From assembly GCF_965248315.1 (NCBI RefSeq), contig NZ_CBDFIX010000002.1, forward strand, positions 4,340,001 through 4,404,000: a stretch of 64,000 nt of DNA, in the 5' to 3' direction. Position numbers and translations under genes: made by a program. The DNA comes from Ulvibacterium sp965248315 (GTDB lineage: Bacteria > Bacteroidota > Bacteroidia > Flavobacteriales > Flavobacteriaceae). Positions 44,160 through 52,186 of this stretch are shown here, piece by piece (positions within the stretch are counted from its first letter, which is position 1; every line of letters begins with the position of its first letter). The notes beneath the pieces were generated by a model. It was not told where the DNA came from and did not search any database. It was given only the letters and a program-made list of their open reading frames with translations.

Positions 44160-44819
44160 CTAAAAAAATGCCTTGTACTGCAATATTCTAAAATCCAAGG
44201 TGTTGAAATCGGGGTTTTCCCTTTTTCTTTGTTTATAGGCCTCCAAACTCCCAACCGCCCGGTTTGCCGCTCCCGAAGGTGCGGTAAGGGATACTGTTTT
44301 TATGGTTCTTTGCGTAAGGGGCAACGTAAAGGAATGGATTCTAGGAATCTCATTGGAAATTAGGTTCAATTCCAAATTGAACGTTTTTAGGTGTTTCCGA
44401 AAAAAGTATTCCGGTCCATTTTTACTATTACCTCCAGTAAATAAAAGCGTGTTAACATTGGGCAATTCCTTCAAATACCCTATTATATTTCTAAGCTTTA
44501 TGTTGCTCATCCCTAAGTCCGAGGCATCCAATTTTGCCCTTTCCGCACTTTCAACGATGTCACAAATACCGATTTTTTTATACTTTAAAAAATCCATCCG
44601 CTGTTTTATAGCTTCATCCGTAGTCTCGAATTTTAAATCAAGGTGAAAAATGCGATCAAGTATGGGCCAAAGCTGTCCATCCCTACTACCATAGCAAAAA
44701 TCCACGTCACCTTTCTTTAGATTCCCCATAGTAAATCTAGGAGGTGGCAATGTTCCTACAATGAGCTTTGTGGCCTCTGGGAAAAGGAAAGGTTTATAAG
44801 GGTGAGTGTGCAAAAACAT
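44160..44819 (-). CDS. Uracil-DNA glycosylase family-like protein
   Basis: This 219-residue soluble protein has features of the uracil-DNA glycosylase superfamily: an early LIVGTLPPPRF segment where the superfamily has its catalytic motif, DFCYGSRDGQLWPIL, and a C-terminal LTAPSGAANRAVG where the DNA-intercalation motif is expected. Flavobacterial proteins of this type are often annotated so, but I see no canonical GQDPYH or GExPG motif, so activity is uncertain. It is monocistronic, divergent from the bTHX-like gene. Confidence 0.6.
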   Translation of the reverse strand: MFLHTHPYKPFLFPEATKLIVGTLPPPRFTMGNLKKGDVDFCYGSRDGQLWPILDRIFHLDLKFETTDEAIKQRMDFLKYKKIGICDIVESAERAKLDASDLGMSNIKLRNIIGYLKELPNVNTLLFTGGNSKNGPEYFFRKHLKTFNLELNLISNEIPRIHSFTLPLTQRTIKTVSLTAPSGAANRAVGSLEAYKQRKRENPDFNTLDFRILQYKAFF

Positions 44820-44933
44820 GGGTATATCTTAAAAACGAAATGGTTTTTTGTAGGGTCAACTCCCTTGGACAGAGGATTGCATTTATTATCACAATTTCGT
44901 AATTTAAGACATAAATTCTTAAAATAGAACTAA

Positions 44934-45062
44934 ATGGGGAAAGGAGATATAAAAACCAGAAGAGGAAAAATAGCGAACCGGTCTCATGGGGCGAGAAGGC
45001 CCAGGAAAATCAAAAAACGATTAACGGTGGAGGAAAAAATAGCAGTAACCAAAAAGAAATGA
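44934..45062 (+). CDS. 30S ribosomal protein bTHX-like, small basic protein
   Basis: This 42-codon gene encodes MGKGDIKTRRGKIANRSHGA and continues with a very basic tail (RRPRKIKKRLTVEEK). The MGKGDxKTxRGKI pattern is that of the small bTHX protein, which sits in a cavity at the top of the 30S head in Thermus and occurs in Bacteroidota. It is too short for usual gene-length cut-offs. Its stop lies one base before the end of the convergent lipoprotein gene. Confidence 0.88.
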   Translation: MGKGDIKTRRGKIANRSHGARRPRKIKKRLTVEEKIAVTKKK

Positions 45063-45063
45063 C

Positions 45064-45426
45064 CTAATAATCTATTATAAAGCTAAGGTCTACATTTCCA
45101 TCCTCGGTAATATCAAGTTCGTAGGTATAGAATCCTATGGGTAAAGGAGTCTCCCCCACAAAATCAATAGGCTGTAGTGTGAAGGTATCTTCACCTGACC
45201 TAATTTGGATGAATGCATATTGAAAGGCCGTTTCAAACTCCAAATATCCGGAATAGTCCCCAGCTGACACGTTTTCATAAACTTCTTCTGCATCCGAAAC
45301 CTGAACTTCATCAAAAGTTATATTGCTGGTATTCCTTATACGGATGTTTACGGCATCAACACCATCATCCCGATCTGTGCAGCTCAAAACTAATAGAGAT
45401 AATGTTAAAATAAAAAACTGTTTCAT
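45064..45426 (-). CDS. Hypothetical lipoprotein
   Basis: This 120-residue protein starts with a lipoprotein signal (MKQFFILTLSLLVLSC, Cys16) followed by TDRDDGVD. The rest is beta-rich (VNIRIRNTSNITFDEVQVSD, ELDITEDGNVDLSFIIDY), resembling a small immunoglobulin-like or transthyretin-like fold. No function is known. Its 3' end nearly meets the bTHX-like gene. Confidence 0.8.
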   Translation of the reverse strand: MKQFFILTLSLLVLSCTDRDDGVDAVNIRIRNTSNITFDEVQVSDAEEVYENVSAGDYSGYLEFETAFQYAFIQIRSGEDTFTLQPIDFVGETPLPIGFYTYELDITEDGNVDLSFIIDY

Positions 45427-45481
45427 CCTTATTTTTTAAAGAGATGTTATAAAGATAAAACGGTTGCTTTGGAAAAATATT

Positions 45482-46243
45482 CTATCGGACGAACACTGGC
45501 TGATCTTCCCTTAAAGTATGCTCCTTGCTATATAGATAATCATCATAATCAAACCCTTTGATATCGTCCAATGTTTTGGCATCCGTATCCGAGATATAGC
45601 GGACCATGGAACCGCGGGCCTTTTTTGCAAAAAAGCTGATAACCTTAAGCTTGTCGTTTTTCCAATCTTTAAAAATGGGGGTAACGACAGGAACTTTTAA
45701 GGCCCTCTCATCAATAGCCCCAAAATATTCATTGCTGGCCAGGTTGAGGAAGAGTTCGTCATTTTCCATTTTGGAATTAAGGTGAGCGGTCAAGTCCTTT
45801 TTCCAGAACTCGTACAAATTCTTTCTTCGGTTTACCCTCAACTGGGTACCCATTTCCAATCTATAGGGCTGTATAAGATCCAAAGGCCTTAGGATACCAT
45901 ATAACCCGGATAGGATACGTAACGTATCCTGTAACTTCTCCAATTTCTCCTCGGGAATGGTATAGGCATCCAACCCTTGATATACATCACCATTAAAGGC
46001 ATACATCGCAGGACGCGCGTTCTCAGGCGAAAATGGGATTGTGAACTTCTGATTGCGTTCCCAATTCAATTGGGCTAGATTGTCCGAAATATTCATTAGT
46101 TTGGACAATGCCCTAGGTCTTTTCTTTTGCAAAACTTTATTAAGCCTTTTGGATTGTTCCAGAAACTGGGGCTCGGTATATCTTTGGCTAGGCAATTTGC
46201 TTTCAAAGTCTAGCGATTTAGCGGGGGAAATGACAACTTTCAT
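45482..46243 (-). CDS. yaaA: Peroxide stress protein YaaA
   Basis: This 253-residue protein of the YaaA (DUF328) family lowers free iron and protects DNA during peroxide stress in E. coli. The N terminus MKVVISPAKSLDFESKLPSQ, LNWERNQKF, AMYAFNGDVYQGLDA and ILSGLYGILRPLDLIQPYRL, EMGT are hallmarks. It is monocistronic, with a 160-bp spacer to the pseudouridine synthase gene. Confidence 0.95.
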   Translation of the reverse strand: MKVVISPAKSLDFESKLPSQRYTEPQFLEQSKRLNKVLQKKRPRALSKLMNISDNLAQLNWERNQKFTIPFSPENARPAMYAFNGDVYQGLDAYTIPEEKLEKLQDTLRILSGLYGILRPLDLIQPYRLEMGTQLRVNRRKNLYEFWKKDLTAHLNSKMENDELFLNLASNEYFGAIDERALKVPVVTPIFKDWKNDKLKVISFFAKKARGSMVRYISDTDAKTLDDIKGFDYDDYLYSKEHTLREDQPVFVR

Positions 46244-46405
46244 CTTTTTATATGTTTAGGCACCCTAAAAATAACAATGATTTTTGGGATATTGGCACCT
46301 TGTATGTAAAGAGTTTTCGATAGCTCCATTTGGAAAAACAATACTACTACACCTTGAAAAAATATGATAAAAAGAGTGCCCCCGTCAAAGCCAACCCATA
46401 AGTAT

Positions 46406-47440
46406 TTATGCTAAACCTCTACTCTGCTTGGAATACCCTTTCCACTTTTCGATACATTGTAACATATCTTCCGGAATTTCGGAATCGAAGCGCATTTGCT
46501 TTCCTGTAACCGGGTGCAAAAAGCCCAAGGTCTTGGCATGGAGTGCTTGGCGCGGTAGAACCTTGAAACAATTTTCCACAAACTGTCGATATTTTGTGAA
46601 CACCGTGCCCTTTAGAATTCGTTCCCCACCATACCTGGCATCGTTGAACAGTGTGTGGCCTATGTGTTTCATATGGACCCTTATCTGATGTGTACGGCCT
46701 GTCTCCAATCTACAGGAAACCAAGGTAACATATCCCAAACGTTCCAGCACCTTGTAGTGCGTGACAGCTTCCTTACCTTGATCGCCATCAGGAAATACCT
46801 GCATTTGCAATCGATTTTTAGGGTTTCGGCCTATATGACCCTCAATTGTTCCCGTATCATTCTCTACATTGCCCCAAACCAAAGCTATGTACTCCCGCTC
46901 GGAGGTTTTATCAAAAAATTGTTTAGCCAGGTGGGTCATGGCCGTTTCAGTCTTGGCCACCACTAGTAGTCCGGAGGTATCCTTGTCTATACGATGCACC
47001 AACCCGGGCCGTTCGTTGCTATTTATCGGGAGGTTATCAAAATGATGTATAAGCCCATTGATCAAAGTTCCCGAATAGTTTCCGTGACCTGGGTGGACCA
47101 CCATTCCAGGAGGCTTGTTCACAACCAATAAAGTCTCATCTTCATAAACAATATTCAGTGGAATATCTTCCGGGACCAAAAGGAATTCATGTGGAGGATG
47201 CTCAAAAAGTACTTTTACCACATCTCCGGCCTTTACCTTATAATTCTGCTTTACAATGGACTCGTTTACCCAAATGTTTCCTGTTTTGGCGGCTTGCTGA
47301 ATTTTGTTTCGTGTGGCATTTTCTATGAAATTCATCAAAAATTTATCCACGCGTAAAGGTTCTTGTCCTTTTGAAGCTACAAATTTATAATGTTCAAATA
47401 GTTCGTCCCCTTCAGGTTCGCGGGTACCCTGTTCCTCCAT
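46406..47440 (-). CDS. RluA family pseudouridine synthase
   Basis: This 344-residue enzyme has an N-terminal S4 RNA-binding domain (RVDKFLMNFIENATRNKIQQ) and a RluA/RluD-type catalytic domain with the active Asp in HRIDKDTSGLLVVAKT and RLETGRTHQIRVHM. It probably modifies 23S rRNA, like RluD, but the target positions cannot be read from sequence. It is translated 5 bp after the PASTA gene. Confidence 0.95.
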   Translation of the reverse strand: MEEQGTREPEGDELFEHYKFVASKGQEPLRVDKFLMNFIENATRNKIQQAAKTGNIWVNESIVKQNYKVKAGDVVKVLFEHPPHEFLLVPEDIPLNIVYEDETLLVVNKPPGMVVHPGHGNYSGTLINGLIHHFDNLPINSNERPGLVHRIDKDTSGLLVVAKTETAMTHLAKQFFDKTSEREYIALVWGNVENDTGTIEGHIGRNPKNRLQMQVFPDGDQGKEAVTHYKVLERLGYVTLVSCRLETGRTHQIRVHMKHIGHTLFNDARYGGERILKGTVFTKYRQFVENCFKVLPRQALHAKTLGFLHPVTGKQMRFDSEIPEDMLQCIEKWKGYSKQSRGLA

Positions 47441-47445
47441 AACTT

Positions 47446-48033
47446 TTAGTTGGACTCGGCTTGAACCCGCGCACTTTCCGGAATAGTCCCATTTCCGCAG
47501 ACCAGCTCTATTTTAGAAGTTTTCGGCAATTTATCGCCAGGCTTTATGTCCTTTCCCTTGTGCTTTATGTAGTATACCATATCCTTTCCCAACTGATCAA
47601 TGTATGTAACCCGTTGCACATCCAAACCTACTGCACGCAGCATAGAAGAAGCGTTTCTTTGTGTTACTTGAATAATATTGGGTACGGTTACCTTTTTGTA
47701 CCCGGAAGGGTTAACGGTAAAATAAATCTTTCTGTTTTCCTTCACCTTGCTACCTGCTGATGGGTCTTGCTCTATAATGGAAAACCTAGGGTATTCTGGG
47801 CTATAGTTCGCAGAATCCAATACTTCATAGCGCAAACCTGATTCTTCCACGGCTTGCCGCATATCCATTACCGACATTTTGGAAAAATCCGGTACAACAA
47901 CGAATTCCCCATGGTTGGTAGTACTGTTCAACCAACGAAGGCACAAAAAAATTAAGCCTATCAAAACTACCAAGGATAAGCCTATCTGTACCAAAAAGGT
48001 TCTACTCCTTAAAAAATCGAAAAAACTTCTCAT
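47446..48033 (-). CDS. PASTA domain-containing membrane protein
   Basis: This 195-residue protein has a short cytoplasmic start (MRSFFDFLRSRT), one membrane span (FLVQIGLSLVVLIGLIFLCL) and PASTA domains (VVVPDFSKMSVMDMRQAVEE, VTVPNIIQVTQRNASSMLRA) that bind cell-wall precursors. I start it at the ATG at 48031-48033. The frame is open further to 48243, but that extension overlaps the divergent ddl promoter and a -7 box (TATCTTTG, 48052-48059) supports the shorter form. There is no kinase domain. It is divergent from ddl, a cell-wall gene. Confidence 0.87.
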   Translation of the reverse strand: MRSFFDFLRSRTFLVQIGLSLVVLIGLIFLCLRWLNSTTNHGEFVVVPDFSKMSVMDMRQAVEESGLRYEVLDSANYSPEYPRFSIIEQDPSAGSKVKENRKIYFTVNPSGYKKVTVPNIIQVTQRNASSMLRAVGLDVQRVTYIDQLGKDMVYYIKHKGKDIKPGDKLPKTSKIELVCGNGTIPESARVQAESN

Positions 48034-48051
48034 GGCCAAACAATCGTCGGA

Positions 48052-48059
48052 CAAAGATA
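48052..48059 (-). promoter_or_regulatory. Putative -7 box (TATCTTTG) of the PASTA-pseudouridine synthase unit
   Basis: It matches TAnnTTTG on the minus strand, 18 nt before the chosen ATG. No well-placed TTG is visible. Confidence 0.45.
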
Positions 48060-48176
48060 GGAAATGAGCCAAAACAAATGGTTTTAACCTTTCAAAAGTT
48101 AATGTATTATACATTAAGTATCTTAAAAAACAATCCCGGGCTATGCCATGGAATTGTTTTTTAGTTATTTTGGGTT

Positions 48177-48208
48177 TTGGAAAACTTGGCCTTTTAAACT
48201 TGCATTTG
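48177..48208 (+). promoter_or_regulatory. Putative promoter of ddl
   Basis: TTG, 21 nt and TGCATTTG (one mismatch to TAnnTTTG) end 9 nt before the ddl ATG, which also supports the start at 48218. Confidence 0.4.
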
Positions 48209-48217
48209 AATTGTATT

Positions 48218-49201
48218 ATGAAAAAGAACATAGCCATTATCATGGGCGGGTATTCGAGCGAGTACCAGATTTCCCTTAAAAGTGGAAATGTAGTTTACGA
48301 ATATCTGGACAAGACTAAATTTGATGCTTATCGAATCCATATTTTTAAGGATAAGTGGGTCTATGTTGATCATACCGGTAATGAGCTGCCCGTAAACCGG
48401 CATGATTTTTCAGTTACAGTGGACAAGGGTCATATTCATTTTGACTGTGTTTTTAACGCTATCCATGGCTCGCCCGGAGAGGATGGCCTTATGCAAGCTT
48501 ACTTTGAGTTATTGGGTATTCCCCAAACATCTTGCAATCAATACCAATCCGCCTTAACCTTTAACAAACGTGACCTTTTGAGTGTTTTGAAGCCCTACGG
48601 CATAAAATCAGCGGCTTCCTTTTACCTGAATTTTGGAGACCCTATAAATGAGGACGTAATTATTCAACGAGTGTCCTTGCCCTGCTTTGTGAAAGCCAAC
48701 CGTGCGGGAAGTAGCTTTGGTATGTCCAAAGTCTATAAGAAGGAAGATTTAAGACCGGCAATTGAGAAGGCTTATCAAGAAGATGATGAAATTCTTATTG
48801 AGGCTTTTTTGGATGGAACAGAGGTTTCCGTGGGTGTGATTACCTATAATGGAAAGACAAAGGTATTGCCTATAACCGAAATAACTACCGAGAATGACTT
48901 TTTCGATTATGAGGCCAAGTATGAAGGAAAGTCTCAAGAAATCACACCGGCCAGAATATCCAATGATCAAGAAAAAAGGGTTGTAGAATTGGCCAAGCGC
49001 GCCTACGAAGTAATTAATATGAAGGGATTTTCTAGGAGCGAGTTCATTTTTGTGGATGATGAACCCTATATGTTGGAAATGAATACGACCCCCGGACTTA
49101 CAAAGGAAAGTATTCTTCCAGAGCAAGCTCGCGTTGCAGGAATATCCCTTTCCGCGCTTTTTGAGAGTGCCATAACCGAGGCTTTACGGGAAAATACCTA
49201 A
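48218..49201 (+). CDS. ddl: D-alanine--D-alanine ligase
   Basis: This 327-residue ATP-grasp enzyme makes the D-Ala-D-Ala dipeptide of peptidoglycan. Motifs are IIMGGYSSEYQISLKSG, HGSPGEDG, CFVKANRAGSSFGMSKV and EMNTTPGLTKES. The frame is open upstream to 48143 but the family start MKKNIAIIMGG is at 48218. coaD follows 9 bp downstream. Confidence 0.97.
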   Translation: MKKNIAIIMGGYSSEYQISLKSGNVVYEYLDKTKFDAYRIHIFKDKWVYVDHTGNELPVNRHDFSVTVDKGHIHFDCVFNAIHGSPGEDGLMQAYFELLGIPQTSCNQYQSALTFNKRDLLSVLKPYGIKSAASFYLNFGDPINEDVIIQRVSLPCFVKANRAGSSFGMSKVYKKEDLRPAIEKAYQEDDEILIEAFLDGTEVSVGVITYNGKTKVLPITEITTENDFFDYEAKYEGKSQEITPARISNDQEKRVVELAKRAYEVINMKGFSRSEFIFVDDEPYMLEMNTTPGLTKESILPEQARVAGISLSALFESAITEALRENT

Positions 49202-49210
49202 CTTTAGGCT

Positions 49211-49666
49211 ATGAGACGCGCCATATTTCCGGGATCTTTTGATCCGCTTACTTTGGGCCATTACGATATTATAAAACGGGGCATCACTCTTTTTGACGAA
49301 ATAATCATTGCCATAGGCATCAACGCAGAAAAGCAATATATGTTCCCTTTGGAACGACGAATGCAGTTTGTCCAAAAAGCCTTTGAAAAAGAATCAAAGA
49401 TCAGAGTGCATACCTATGAAGGGCTTACCGTAGAGTTCTGTAAAAAGATGAAAGCGGATTTTATTCTAAGAGGGCTTCGCAATCCGGCCGATTTTGAATT
49501 TGAAAAGGCTATTGCACATACCAATCGGAAGCTTTCCGAAATTGAGACCGTTTTTCTATTGACCTCATCTGGAAAGTCCTATATAAGTTCTTCTATAGTC
49601 CGGGATGTTATCAGAAATAACGGGGATTATACGGGACTAGTACCTGATTCCGTAAGAATCCCGTAG
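49211..49666 (+). CDS. coaD: Phosphopantetheine adenylyltransferase
   Basis: This 151-residue nucleotidyltransferase catalyses the penultimate step of CoA synthesis. It has the GSFDPLTLGHYDI nucleotide-binding motif and ISSSIVRD near the C terminus. It is in an operon with ddl, a frequent flavobacterial pairing. Confidence 0.97.
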   Translation: MRRAIFPGSFDPLTLGHYDIIKRGITLFDEIIIAIGINAEKQYMFPLERRMQFVQKAFEKESKIRVHTYEGLTVEFCKKMKADFILRGLRNPADFEFEKAIAHTNRKLSEIETVFLLTSSGKSYISSSIVRDVIRNNGDYTGLVPDSVRIP

Positions 49667-49800
49667 TTTACTTCTTACCTTACATGAGTATATGTATTTA
49701 TTTTTCTTTAAAAAAGAGATTACTTTCCAAAATATTTTTATGAATTAACAAGAAAATTCTTCATTTTATTATTAATTTTAATTCTCACCCCACCCAAATA

Positions 49801-51738
49801 TTGAATCACAACGCGTTTGGGGGTGTTCACAACAAACCTTTATCAGAATTGGAAAATCGTTCTACTTTAGTAAGAAATTACGACTACATGTTGAAGGGAT
49901 CCCAAACCTTATCTAGTAATTATTTGATTAAACAGCTGCCCAAAGCTACCGTTTTTGTAGACAAAAGGTTACAAATAGTTCATGCTTCGGATTCTTGGAT
50001 TACCCACTTTAACTTCAGTAACGATACTGTTTTGGGGAAAAACATCTCCGAACTTTTTGGTGAAATAAGCAAGGATTGGAAAACCGTTTTGAAGGACTGT
50101 TTAAAAGGGAAGTCTTCCGAAGTAGGTATAGAACGCTTTTTGGATAATGAAAATGATGAAAAATGGTTTGAGTGGTCCAACATTCCTTGGTATGACGAGA
50201 ACGAGAATATCGTAGGAGTTATAATTCAAACTGACGATGTTACTGAAAAAGTACATAATGAGTTAAAGCTCAAAAAACTTGAGGTCCTCTTACGTGAAAA
50301 GTCGGATATCGCCAAAATTGGGAGCTGGGAGTATGATATGTTAAAGGATGAAATTACTTGGTCCGATATGACGAAGGCTATTCACGAAGTTCCTAAAGAC
50401 TATATCCCTACCATTGAAAAAGGAATTAACTTCTACAAACAAGGGTATTGCAGGAACACTATTTCCATGGCCGTGAACAAGGCTATAGAAAGTGGTACTT
50501 CTTGGAACGAAAAATTACAGATAATAACGGCCAAAGGTAATGAAAAGTGGGTGATAGCGGCTGGAAAACCTGTATTCAAAAATGAGAAGTTAATTGGATT
50601 GATAGGTACTTTCCAGGATGTCAACGACCAAGTATTATCTGAAATTAAGACCAAGGAAAACGAGCACCTTCTTAAAACCTTGATTGATCATTTACCCTTA
50701 AATGTTTTTATTAAGGACAAGGAATCAAGAAAAGTACTTGTAAATAGAGCGGAATGTGACTATTTAGATGTTAGTGGTCCCGAAGAAGTTCTGGGCAAAA
50801 CCGATTATGATTTTTACGATGAGGAAACCGCAAATATTACCAGAGAGGATGACCTGCATGTTATGAACTCCAGGACCCCTATTTTGGGGGAGGAAAGGGG
50901 AAGTATTAAAAAGAATGGGGATGCCATAACCTTTTTAACTTCTAAGATACCCCTAATTGGAGATGACGGGACCGCCTACGGACTGGTAGGTATAAGTATG
51001 GACATTACCAATCTAAAACAAAAAGAGGAAGAGCTCCGGGATTTAATCAATGTAACCTCCTTGCAAAACAAAAAACTGGTCAATTTTGCCCACATCGTAT
51101 CGCATAATCTAAGGTCGCACACGGCAAATTTCTCCATGTTACTGGACTTTTTGATCCATGAAAAAAGTGAAGAGGAAAAAAAGAATATTATCGGAATGCT
51201 GATCGATGCCTCTGATAATCTTTTGGAAACCTTGGAAAACCTAAATGAGGTTGTCGCCATAAGCACCAATACAAATTTGGAAAAGAAACCCATTAATCTT
51301 AACGAGAAGATAAAGGTAGTACAACAGAATCTTGCGGCCTTCTTATTGAATAACAATGCTAAAATTGTGAATTCCGTTTCGGATGATGTTTATATAAAAG
51401 CGGTACCGGCCTACATTGAAAGTATCTTAATGAATTTCATTACCAATGGCATAAAATATAAGGATCCGGAAAGAAACCCTATAATCAATTTAAGTGCCAC
51501 CAGCAATAATGGCTATACCATATTGAGCATTGCAGATAACGGAATGGGCATAGATCTTAAAAAGTATGGGGACAAGTTATTTGGAATGTATAAGACATTT
51601 CATGACAAAAAGGATTCAAGAGGTATTGGGCTCTATATTACCAAAAATCAAATAGAGGCCATGAACGGAAAAGTAATTGCCTGTAGTGAAGTGGGAAAAG
51701 GAACTACGTTTAACATATATTTTAATGAAAAAGATTAA
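49801..51738 (+). CDS. PAS domain sensor histidine kinase
   Basis: This soluble kinase of up to 645 residues has three PAS domains (about 45-150, 165-285, 293-405) and a C-terminal kinase. The phosphoacceptor is probably H435 (HIVSHNLRSH). The N box is MNFITNGIKYK, and the G boxes are DNGMGIDLKKYG and RGIGLYITKNQIEAM. No membrane span is seen, so it senses a cytoplasmic cue. The frame opens at TTG (49801); an ATG at 49888 before the first PAS is an alternative. It overlaps the response regulator gene by 14 bp. Confidence 0.9.
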   Translation: MNHNAFGGVHNKPLSELENRSTLVRNYDYMLKGSQTLSSNYLIKQLPKATVFVDKRLQIVHASDSWITHFNFSNDTVLGKNISELFGEISKDWKTVLKDCLKGKSSEVGIERFLDNENDEKWFEWSNIPWYDENENIVGVIIQTDDVTEKVHNELKLKKLEVLLREKSDIAKIGSWEYDMLKDEITWSDMTKAIHEVPKDYIPTIEKGINFYKQGYCRNTISMAVNKAIESGTSWNEKLQIITAKGNEKWVIAAGKPVFKNEKLIGLIGTFQDVNDQVLSEIKTKENEHLLKTLIDHLPLNVFIKDKESRKVLVNRAECDYLDVSGPEEVLGKTDYDFYDEETANITREDDLHVMNSRTPILGEERGSIKKNGDAITFLTSKIPLIGDDGTAYGLVGISMDITNLKQKEEELRDLINVTSLQNKKLVNFAHIVSHNLRSHTANFSMLLDFLIHEKSEEEKKNIIGMLIDASDNLLETLENLNEVVAISTNTNLEKKPINLNEKIKVVQQNLAAFLLNNNAKIVNSVSDDVYIKAVPAYIESILMNFITNGIKYKDPERNPIINLSATSNNGYTILSIADNGMGIDLKKYGDKLFGMYKTFHDKKDSRGIGLYITKNQIEAMNGKVIACSEVGKGTTFNIYFNEKD

Positions 51739-52129
51739 CTCCATTTATATTGTAGATGATGATCCCATTACGGTATTTGGTATACGAAAAATGTTGGATT
51801 CCATCGCAATCTGTGATAATATCTCCTCCCATGCCAATGGGAAATTGGCTTTGGACGACATAAAAAAAACTCTTAAAAACAAAGGTCAAGTGCCAGAGAT
51901 TATTTTTTTGGATATCAACATGCCCATAATGGACGGATGGCAGTTTTTGGAAGAGTTCATTTCCCTTCCTTTGGAAAAAAAAGTGCGAATAAATATCGTA
52001 ACCTCCTCTATAGATCCCTTTGACCATAAAAATTGGGATCTTTACAAATCCAGGACAGATCATATGATCACTTTTAATAACAAACCCTTGAAGAGAGATC
52101 ATCTAAAAGAGATTACCAAAGCAGCATGA
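51725..52129 (+). CDS. Response regulator receiver protein
   Basis: This 134-residue stand-alone receiver domain has the acidic pair VDDDP near the N terminus and the phosphoacceptor Asp63 in FLDINMPIMDGW; the switch Thr/Ser is in VTSSIDPFD. There is no output domain, as in CheY-like proteins that act by contact with other proteins. I start it at the ATG at 51725 (MKKINSIYIVDDDP). It overlaps the histidine kinase end and is the obvious cognate partner. Confidence 0.93.
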   Translation: MKKINSIYIVDDDPITVFGIRKMLDSIAICDNISSHANGKLALDDIKKTLKNKGQVPEIIFLDINMPIMDGWQFLEEFISLPLEKKVRINIVTSSIDPFDHKNWDLYKSRTDHMITFNNKPLKRDHLKEITKAA

Positions 52130-52153
52130 CCAGTAAAAAAGGTACTTTTTCCT

Positions 52154-52161
52154 TAATTTTG
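52154..52161 (+). promoter_or_regulatory. Putative -7 box (TAATTTTG) of the M14 peptidase gene
   Basis: It matches TAnnTTTG and lies 25 nt before the ATG at 52187; no TTG is present at the -33 distance. Confidence 0.4.
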
Positions 52162-52186
52162 GTAAAGGACTTTCAGTTTGCGCCCT

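Noticed and set aside
48143..48217. N-terminal extension of Ddl by 25 residues
   Set aside because: The family start MKKNIAIIMGG is at 48218 and the extension overlaps the putative ddl promoter.
48034..48243. N-terminal extension of the PASTA protein by 70 residues
   Set aside because: It would run across the divergent ddl start and promoter, is not PASTA-like, and a -7 box lies inside it.
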